A DNA stretch of 48,329 bases. Origin: Candidatus Omnitrophota bacterium (lineage in GTDB: Bacteria; Omnitrophota; Gorgyraeia; Aquiviventales; Aquiviventaceae). The notes beneath the pieces were generated by a model, which saw only the letters and a list, made by a program, of their open reading frames with translations, was not told where the DNA came from and made no database searches. The stretch spans positions 1-48,329 of the forward strand of contig JACQRB010000056.1 in the NCBI GenBank assembly GCA_016206685.1, written 5' to 3'. Below, piece by piece: positions 16,564 to 23,660 of the stretch (positions are counted from its first letter, which is position 1; every line of letters starts with the position of its first letter). The position numbers and the translations under genes are program-made.

Positions 16564-17192
16564 GGATGATCGAAGGTCCGGCCGGCGCCGCCAACGTACC
16601 ACACGCGTCGGCCTCGCCATCGCTCAGGCAGCTGTGGGCCGGCTTGCAGGAGCTGCCGGGACGCCTCTTGTCTCGGCTGCGACCCGCCCGACGGGAGACC
16701 GACGCGTTCCTGTGGAACCTGACGATGGCGCAGCGGCTCCTCTGGGGCGTGCTGCTGGCGTTGGGGGCGTATGTCGCGTTCGATTTGGTCGTCGTGCAGC
16801 CCAGGCCGAAGCTTGGGCGCAGGGTCGCGACCGCCACTGTGGAGCCGGCGACGGAGTCCCCGGGAGCCTCCGGCAGTCCCGCGAGTGCGCTCAAGCCGCT
16901 TGCCGAGTATCTGGCCGTCGTGCAACAGGCCAGTCCGTTCGGCGGGGCCGCCTCGATCATCGCCGCCCCCGCCGCGCAAAGCACGAAACAGCGGCTTGCG
17001 GAGCTGGCACAGGGGCTGGTGGTGGTCGGGATCGACCGCAGCGCCAATCCAGAGGCGATCATCGAAGATACGACGCAAAAGCGCACGTATTTCATTAAGG
17101 TGGGTGATGAGCTCAACGGGATGGCCGTTAAGGACATCAGTGTCAAGGGGGTCATCGTCAGCTATGAAGGGGAAGAGCTCCTCGTCAAGTAA
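16515..17192 (+). CDS. GspC/PilP-like inner-membrane periplasmic protein
   Basis: Single TM; C-terminal GLVVVGIDRSANPEAIIEDTTQKRTYFIKVGDELNGMAVKDISVKGVIVSYEGEELLVK, HR-domain-like; upstream of secretin. Confidence 0.75.
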   Translation: MGSAKKGKETPAEQLLRMIEGPAGAANVPHASASPSLRQLWAGLQELPGRLLSRLRPARRETDAFLWNLTMAQRLLWGVLLALGAYVAFDLVVVQPRPKLGRRVATATVEPATESPGASGSPASALKPLAEYLAVVQQASPFGGAASIIAAPAAQSTKQRLAELAQGLVVVGIDRSANPEAIIEDTTQKRTYFIKVGDELNGMAVKDISVKGVIVSYEGEELLVK

Positions 17193-17229
17193 GTGGGGCC
17201 TGTCGTGTCGCGCACCCGCTGGGCAGCGG

Positions 17230-19023
17230 GTGACGCGGAGCGGGGGCCCCCGCCGACCGCAGCCGACGACGCGCGCCGGCTGCGTCGGGGCGCGGACGGC
17301 GGGGTCGCGCAGCGGCAGGACCCGCTGCCTCCTGATGGCCGTCTGGCTCGTCGGCGGCGGTGTCTGGTTGAGCCTGCCGGCGGCGGCCCGCTCGGAGGAT
17401 GCGCTCGAGGATGCCCTCCTGGAGACGGCCTCGGCCGAGCCCCCTACCACGTACCTGCGGGGCATGGAGGAGCGGGTGTCGCTGGATCTGCGCTCGACCG
17501 AGGCGACCGATGCGCTGAAATACCTGGCGACCAAAGGCGGCTTGAACATCGCGATCAGCAAGAACGTCGCGGGCCGCGTGAACCTGTTCCTGACGGATGT
17601 GCCGATCCGCGACGTCTTCGACTTGGTCCTGCGCAGCAACGAGCTCGCCTACGACAAGCAGGGCAACATCTACAACATCATGACCGAGGCCGAGTATCGC
17701 GCGCTCTACGGCAAGCGCTTCGCGGACCTGCGGCGCGTGGAGACCTTCCGCCTGAAGTACGCCATCCCAGAGCAGGCGTTCAACCTCTTGGATGCGCTCA
17801 AGAGCGAGATCGGCCGCTTGCTGGTTGACGAGGACTCCGGGACCGTCTCCGTCATGGATACGCCGGAGCGGTTGCGCCAGATGGAAGAGGCCCTCGGGAC
17901 CCTGGAGCAGGGCAACACCGTGCGCGTGTTCGATCTGCGCTACGCCAAGGCCAAGGACGTGGAGGAGCAATTGAAGGACCAGCTCGAATCCAAGAAGCTG
18001 GGCTTCATCAAGGCCGACGAGCGCAGCAACCAGGTGATCGTGCAGACCCTGCCCAACCGGATGAAGGACATCGAGCAGCTGGTCAAGGCCCTGGACCGCA
18101 AGACCCGCGAGGTGCTCATTGATGGCCGGATCGTGAAGGTCAGCCTGGTCAACGGCGCCGATACCGGCATCGACTGGGACAAGATATTCACGAACCTGAA
18201 ATTCCACGGGATTGACACGACGAACAGCTTCCGCACCACGACGACGGGCACGGCGCCGTCCGAGGTCCCCGGCGTCACCAAGATCCGGATTCCGGACATC
18301 AACCTGCCGGGAGTGAAAACCAAGTCCGGCACGGACCACGAACTGAAGTTGGGCCAGTTGGCGTTCGGGACCGTCGCGCGCGACGGCTATGAGCTGTTTC
18401 GCTACCTCCAGACTCTCGGCAAAACGAAGATCATGTCCAATCCGCGCATCCTGGTCACGGAGAACCAGGAAGCCCGCATCCATGTGGGCACGCGCGAGGC
18501 CTACGTGACGACGACCACGACGACCGGCCAGACCACGACGACCACCGCCGAAGAGGTCCAGTTCATCGACGTGGGAATCCAGCTCGTGGTGACCCCGAAG
18601 ATCAACGAGGATGGGTTCGTCACCATGAAGATCAAGCCGGAGATCTCCAGCGTGATCCGCACGCTCACCACGCCCAGCGGCAACGCGATTCCCATCGTGG
18701 ATACCTCCACCGCGGAGACGAACGTCATGGTGCAAGACGGGGCGACGGTGATCATCGGGGGCTTGCGCAAGGATGAGAAGAAAGTCACCGATAAGCAACT
18801 CCCGTATCTGGGTCGTATTCCGCTGATCGGGCCGGCCTTGTTCCGGGACCGCGACCAGGATGACGAGACCTCGGAGCTGGTGGTCTTCATCACCCCCCAT
18901 ATCGTCGCCGGCGATACCCTGGTGACGGGGGATGAGGAGGCGTTGGGTGGAGGCATCAAGCCGTACCGGGAGTATCAACCCCTGCTGGAAAAGCGCGCGC
19001 GCGTGGAGCCGCTGAAACCGTAG
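17230..19023 (+). CDS. Type II/IV secretin (GspD/PilQ superfamily); start at GTG 17230 or ATG 17335
   Basis: Signal peptide LLMAVWLVGGGVWLSLPAAARS; N-domains VSLDLRSTEATDALKYLATKGGLNIAISKNVAGRVNLFLTDVPIRDVFDLVL; VQFIDVGIQLVVTPKINEDGFVTMKIKPEIS; TVIIGGLRKDE...PYLGRIPLIGPALFRDRDQDDETSELVVFITPHIV. Confidence 0.93.
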   Translation: MTRSGGPRRPQPTTRAGCVGARTAGSRSGRTRCLLMAVWLVGGGVWLSLPAAARSEDALEDALLETASAEPPTTYLRGMEERVSLDLRSTEATDALKYLATKGGLNIAISKNVAGRVNLFLTDVPIRDVFDLVLRSNELAYDKQGNIYNIMTEAEYRALYGKRFADLRRVETFRLKYAIPEQAFNLLDALKSEIGRLLVDEDSGTVSVMDTPERLRQMEEALGTLEQGNTVRVFDLRYAKAKDVEEQLKDQLESKKLGFIKADERSNQVIVQTLPNRMKDIEQLVKALDRKTREVLIDGRIVKVSLVNGADTGIDWDKIFTNLKFHGIDTTNSFRTTTTGTAPSEVPGVTKIRIPDINLPGVKTKSGTDHELKLGQLAFGTVARDGYELFRYLQTLGKTKIMSNPRILVTENQEARIHVGTREAYVTTTTTTGQTTTTTAEEVQFIDVGIQLVVTPKINEDGFVTMKIKPEISSVIRTLTTPSGNAIPIVDTSTAETNVMVQDGATVIIGGLRKDEKKVTDKQLPYLGRIPLIGPALFRDRDQDDETSELVVFITPHIVAGDTLVTGDEEALGGGIKPYREYQPLLEKRARVEPLKP

Positions 19024-19025
19024 CC

Positions 19026-20108
19026 ATGCCTGAGCCAGCCCTCGTGCCAGGATCCCAGAAACCCGGCGGGCCGCTGGGAAGTGGGACCATGTGGCTCGTG
19101 GCCCTGCTGGTCATCGCCAGCGGGGGGGCGACCTACTTTGGCTGGCGCGCCCAACAACTGACCACCACCTTGCACCAGTTGACCCATCAGCGGGAGGGGG
19201 TTGAAGAGGCCCAGACGACGCTGCAAACTCGCTGGCAGACGATCCAGACGCAGTACGACGAGCTCACCAAGACCCACCAGGCGCTGAGCCAGGATCGTGA
19301 CAACCTCATCGCCCAAGTGGCGGGCACGAAGGAAACCTTGGAGCGCCAACGCGAGGAAACCGCTCGGCACGAGTCGGCGGCCCGGCAGACCGCGGCTGAG
19401 CGGGATCTGTTGGCGTCCCTGCTCAAGAAGGCCGCCCAGGAGCACCAGGCGTTGAGCGGCCAGGTGGGGCCGCTCCAGGAACAGCTCCAAGAGCTCGAGC
19501 GCGTCTACGACCAAGCTCTTCAGGAGCGGGATGCCCTCAAAGGCGACCTGGCCAAGGCGCTCCAGAAAACCCATGAGAAGCAGCTCAAACAAGACCTGGC
19601 CTCGCAGCGCAAGGAGCGCCAGGAGCTGGAGCGGCAGTTGCGCTCGGCCCAGCGAGAGATGGGAGAAATCCAGGGGCGCGAAACGCGCGTGAAGAAACAA
19701 TTGAAGTCGCTCCAAGAGGATTACGCGAAGGTGGCCGCCGACCGCAATCGGCTCAGGCGGCAGAACACCATGATTCCCAGCGACGTCAACCAACTGGCGC
19801 GGGAGCACCAGCGTCTGTTGAAGGAGACGGCCGACATGCACTACAACCTGGGGGTGCTCTTCAGCGAGCAAAAGCAGTATGCCCAGGCGGCGGCGGAGTT
19901 TGGCAAAGTCATCGAGCTGCGTCCCGATGACGCGGATACCTACTACAACCTCGGGGTGATCTATGCCGAGCATCTCCCGGACCGGGAGCGGGCGATCGCG
20001 CATTTCCGCCGGTATCTCAAGATCAATCCGCGGGCCCGAGATGCCAGTTGGGTCAAGCAGTACATCGCGTCCTGGCAAGCCTATGAGGCGAAAGAACGCC
20101 TGGAGTAG
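19026..20108 (+). CDS. Membrane-anchored coiled-coil protein with C-terminal TPRs
   Basis: N-terminal TM MWLVALLVIASGGATYFGW, long heptad region, MHYNLGVLFSEQKQYAQAAAEFGKVIELRPDDADTYYNLGVIYAEHLPDRERAIAHFRRYLKINP. Confidence 0.8.
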   Translation: MPEPALVPGSQKPGGPLGSGTMWLVALLVIASGGATYFGWRAQQLTTTLHQLTHQREGVEEAQTTLQTRWQTIQTQYDELTKTHQALSQDRDNLIAQVAGTKETLERQREETARHESAARQTAAERDLLASLLKKAAQEHQALSGQVGPLQEQLQELERVYDQALQERDALKGDLAKALQKTHEKQLKQDLASQRKERQELERQLRSAQREMGEIQGRETRVKKQLKSLQEDYAKVAADRNRLRRQNTMIPSDVNQLAREHQRLLKETADMHYNLGVLFSEQKQYAQAAAEFGKVIELRPDDADTYYNLGVIYAEHLPDRERAIAHFRRYLKINPRARDASWVKQYIASWQAYEAKERLE

Positions 20109-20112
20109 CGAC

Positions 20113-23100
20113 ATGAACAGCGGCACCTCCTCAGCATCTTGCGGGTTCAGAAACGGCGTGTGGGTCCGGGGATGGGTGGGCCTGATGCTGGTGCTTGGCC
20201 TGTCCGGGAGGCTCTTCGCCGATTCCCAGGACGCCCAAGGCACGTTCGAGAGCGCCTACAAACAAGGCCAGGCGCTCTACGAGCAGGGCAAGTACCAGGA
20301 AGCCACCGCCGCGTTCCAACGGGCGCTGCAGCTTATGGATCGCGATTCCTCTCATGGCGCTGCGGGGGGAGCGGCTCCTCCCCCCACGGCTGAGGAGTCC
20401 TCGGACTATCAGCAAGCCCTCAAGGAAGCTGTCGCCGTGCCAGTCCCGTCGGATGCCGTTGGGCATTCCCAGCTGACCTTCCTGGCGACCCAGATTGAAC
20501 AGTTCAAGACGGCCCTCGAGGTGAAAGAGGACGAGCTGCGACGATTCGCCCAGACGCTCGCCGAACGCGACCAGCAGGTGCAGCAAGCCGGCCGCGAGCG
20601 GGACCGGCAGGCCGCGAGGGTTTCTGAGCTGACAGGCAAGGTCCAAGCGATTCAAAGCGATAACCAGAATCTGCTGAAAGAGCGGGAGAGCCTCAAGCAG
20701 ACCAGCCATGAGCTTGAAGAGCGCGTGTCGGGCCTGCAAGAGGACCTGGCCGGGCTCAAGGGCCAATGGAGCACGGAGCTGGAGCAGACCAAACGCACGC
20801 TCGCGCAACGCGAAGCTGAGCTGGCGCTGGCCAGACAGGCGGACGTCAAACTCCAAGCGCAAACCGACCAACTCCGGACCCGCGACCTCCAACTGGCGCA
20901 ACTGCAGGAGCAGCTGCGCACCCTTCAGGACACGTACGCCGCGACCACGCGCGAGGCCGACGCGCTTCGGACGAACCTCTCGCCCATCACGGGCGAGTTC
21001 GAGCGGATGAAGCAAGCCTACGCGTCCGACCGGGAGGCGTTGAAACAGCTCACCAACGACCACGATCAACTGCAGGCCGAGCGCAACCAGTTGAAGGACA
21101 GTCTGCGCGTCGCGCAGCAGGCGAATGCGCAGCTCACCGATGACCTGGTGGGGGCGCGCTCCACGGCGAGCCAGCTTGAGGGGCAACTCGCGAAGCTGAA
21201 AAACGAGCTGGCGGGCCGTCAGCAAGACATGATGCGCACCCAGGACACGATGACGAAATCGGAAGGGCGCTTCACGCAGGCGACCCAAGAGCTTAAAACG
21301 CTCCGGGAGTCCAATGCGTCATTGCAGGCGCAACTCCGCCAGACCACGGATGAAGTCCTCGAGAGCCGGACGAAGCTGAAGGTCCAAGAAGAGCAGACCC
21401 AGCAGGCCCGCCAGGCCTTGACCCAAGCGCAGGAACGTCTCTCGAAGGTGAGTGTCGAGCGCGAGCAATCGCAGCAACAACTCAGCGCCCTGCAACAGGA
21501 GCAGGCCCAGACGCGGAATCAACTGGCTGGCCTGGCCCAGGAGACGGCGGCGGCGAAGGAGCGGGAGCGCAAGGCCACCGACCAACTGCAGTACGTGCGG
21601 GATCTGAACGCGCAACTGGCGAAGACCGGCGAACAGCAGGCGGCCAAATCCATGGAATCGGCCGCTCGTCTGCAGGCGGCGGATAGAGACCACCAGGCGC
21701 TGGCGAAGGAACTGGACCAGGCCAAACGCGCCAACCAACAGCTCGAAAAGCATCTGAAAACCGCCCAGGACGAGGCCACGCAGACCCGGGAGGGCTTTCG
21801 CAAGGAGCTGGACCAGGCCAGACAACTGCTCGGCAGCCGCGAAGAAGAGCTCGCCTCGGCGAAAGAGCAGGCCGCCCAGGCGCAGACGGCCGTGACTACC
21901 CTTGACCGGCAGCGGGCGGTCCTCGAGGGGCGCCTGACGTCGAAAGAGGAGGAGGCGCGGCGACTGACCCAGACCCTGGCCCAACACGATCAACAGCTCC
22001 AGCAGGTCTCACAGGAGCGGGATCAGCGGGACGTCAAGCTCGCTGAACTGGGTGCGCAGCTCCAAGCCGGCCGCAAGGATCAACAGACGACACTCGCCCA
22101 AGCGGAGGGCGCCAAGCGCGCCAACCGGGAGCTGGAGGAGCGTCTGCGGCTTGCGCAAAACGAGTTCACGCAGGCTCAAAGCCGGTGGAGTCGGGAGCTT
22201 GAGCAGGTGAATCGCACGCTCGCCAAGCGCGAGGCGGACCTGGCGACGGCCACGAAACAGCTCGAACAGGCGCAGGCCGACACCAGCACCCTGAAACAAC
22301 AGCAAGCCGTCCTCGAGCACCGCCTGCAGGAGCGCTCGACGGAGACACAGGAGCTGGAGCGCAAGATGGCCGCGCTGACCCAGCAGCTGCAACAAACCCA
22401 AAGCGACCTCACCGCCAATCAGCAGCAGGTGGCGGCGTTGCAGGAACGAGTCAATGAGCGCACGCAGCAACTCACAGGCCAGGGGGAAGAGCTCGCCCAG
22501 TCGCAGGCGCAGCTGCGCGACCTGGAACGCGCCTACGCGACCTCCAAGACCGAAGGGGAGCAGATGCGCACCACGCTGGCTTCGAAAGAAGAAGAGCTGC
22601 GGCGGCTCAGTCTCACCATGACGCAGGACCAGCAAGCGCTTCGGCAGGCGACCCAAGAAGCTACCGAGGCGCAGTTCCAGCGCAAGCATCTGGAAGAGCA
22701 GGTTCGGATCGCCAAAGAAACCCAGGGGGGATCGGAAGAGGAGTTGAAGTCCACGCGCCAGCAAGCCGCACGCCTGCAGGATCAACTGGTGGCCGCGCAG
22801 TCCGACCGGGACCGGTTCCGCAGCGGGATCGATCAGCGGGAGACGCAGCTGGGGCAACTGCAGGCCGAGTTGAGCGGCGTCCGACGGGAACTGGCCGGCG
22901 CGCAAGCCGAATCCAAGCAGGTCGAGCTCGGTGCCCAGGAGCGGGAGCAGCAGCTCGTCGTGGATCGCGAAGGCTACAAGTGGCAGGTTGATCGCCTGCA
23001 GCGCGAGCTGGAGCGCTCGCAGGCCGCTTACCGGCAACTGACCCAGGAGCGGGAGCAGCAGCTCAATGCCATCGCCCAGCGCACGGTCGGCAAGGAAGAT

Positions 23101-23652
23101 TACGACCGGGCTCAAGAAGCCTTAGCCGACGGCCGGACTCAGCTGGCCCGGCTCAACGCGGAGTTGACGGAGCGGGACCGCGTCATTGCGCAGCTTCGCA
23201 GCGATCTGGCCCAGCGGGAACGCGATGCCAAAGCCAGCCAACAAGCCCTGGGCAAGGCCCAGGAGCTGCTTCAGCTCTCGCCGTCGCTGCCGACGTCCGC
23301 CTCCGCATGGCCGAGGATGGGAGCGGGGCCTGGAGCCGGGACGGCGACGCCCGGCGCGGGATCCGCACAAGCGGTGGATGCGGCTGCTGAGGGAACCCAG
23401 GTGAGAGTCTATCGAGCGAACGAGGAGCACGGGTTCGTGGTCATCTCGGTCGAGGGGATGGCCAATCCTCAACCCGGCGATACCGTGCTGTTGTACGTCG
23501 GCAACCGGCCGGCCGCGGAAGTGCAGTTGGGGGACATTGACGACGACCGCATGGCGGTGGCGTATATCAAACGTAAGCTGGATCCCCACGCGACGATTCG
23601 CAAGGGCGACTTGGTCCTGGCGCGGCATTTTACCAAGCCCCAGGAAGAGTAA
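20113..23652 (+). CDS. Secreted ~1179-aa coiled-coil protein with N-terminal TPR and small C-terminal domain
   Basis: Signal peptide WVGLMLVLGLSGRLFA; TPR QGQALYEQGKYQEATAAFQRALQL; about 1000 aa Q/E/K/R heptads; C-terminal GTQVRVYRANEEHGFVVISVEGMANPQPGDTVLLYVGNRPAAEVQLGDIDDDRMAVAYI. Start 20113 in frame with ORF 19963..23652. Confidence 0.8.
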   Translation: MNSGTSSASCGFRNGVWVRGWVGLMLVLGLSGRLFADSQDAQGTFESAYKQGQALYEQGKYQEATAAFQRALQLMDRDSSHGAAGGAAPPPTAEESSDYQQALKEAVAVPVPSDAVGHSQLTFLATQIEQFKTALEVKEDELRRFAQTLAERDQQVQQAGRERDRQAARVSELTGKVQAIQSDNQNLLKERESLKQTSHELEERVSGLQEDLAGLKGQWSTELEQTKRTLAQREAELALARQADVKLQAQTDQLRTRDLQLAQLQEQLRTLQDTYAATTREADALRTNLSPITGEFERMKQAYASDREALKQLTNDHDQLQAERNQLKDSLRVAQQANAQLTDDLVGARSTASQLEGQLAKLKNELAGRQQDMMRTQDTMTKSEGRFTQATQELKTLRESNASLQAQLRQTTDEVLESRTKLKVQEEQTQQARQALTQAQERLSKVSVEREQSQQQLSALQQEQAQTRNQLAGLAQETAAAKERERKATDQLQYVRDLNAQLAKTGEQQAAKSMESAARLQAADRDHQALAKELDQAKRANQQLEKHLKTAQDEATQTREGFRKELDQARQLLGSREEELASAKEQAAQAQTAVTTLDRQRAVLEGRLTSKEEEARRLTQTLAQHDQQLQQVSQERDQRDVKLAELGAQLQAGRKDQQTTLAQAEGAKRANRELEERLRLAQNEFTQAQSRWSRELEQVNRTLAKREADLATATKQLEQAQADTSTLKQQQAVLEHRLQERSTETQELERKMAALTQQLQQTQSDLTANQQQVAALQERVNERTQQLTGQGEELAQSQAQLRDLERAYATSKTEGEQMRTTLASKEEELRRLSLTMTQDQQALRQATQEATEAQFQRKHLEEQVRIAKETQGGSEEELKSTRQQAARLQDQLVAAQSDRDRFRSGIDQRETQLGQLQAELSGVRRELAGAQAESKQVELGAQEREQQLVVDREGYKWQVDRLQRELERSQAAYRQLTQEREQQLNAIAQRTVGKEDYDRAQEALADGRTQLARLNAELTERDRVIAQLRSDLAQRERDAKASQQALGKAQELLQLSPSLPTSASAWPRMGAGPGAGTATPGAGSAQAVDAAAEGTQVRVYRANEEHGFVVISVEGMANPQPGDTVLLYVGNRPAAEVQLGDIDDDRMAVAYIKRKLDPHATIRKGDLVLARHFTKPQEE

Positions 23653-23660
23653 CTGAAAAA

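Noticed and set aside
18505-18550. Thr-rich tract TTTTTTGQTTTTT in the secretin, considered as a microsatellite or phase-variable site
   Set aside because: Thr-rich stretch preceding the VQFIDVGIQL motif is common in secretins; ACG/ACC codons are mixed rather than a pure repeat.
17185-18978. 597-aa minus-strand ORF opposite the secretin
   Set aside because: Shadow ORF in high-GC coding DNA; the plus strand encodes a clear secretin.
22009-23115. Leu-rich minus-strand ORFs opposite the coiled-coil gene (also 20131-21288)
   Set aside because: Complement of Gln/Glu codons gives Leu-rich translations; an artefact of coiled-coil composition.
20500-23200. Possible CRISPR or minisatellite array in the coiled-coil gene
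   Set aside because: Similarity is at protein level with long irregular spacing; no constant repeat/spacer structure.
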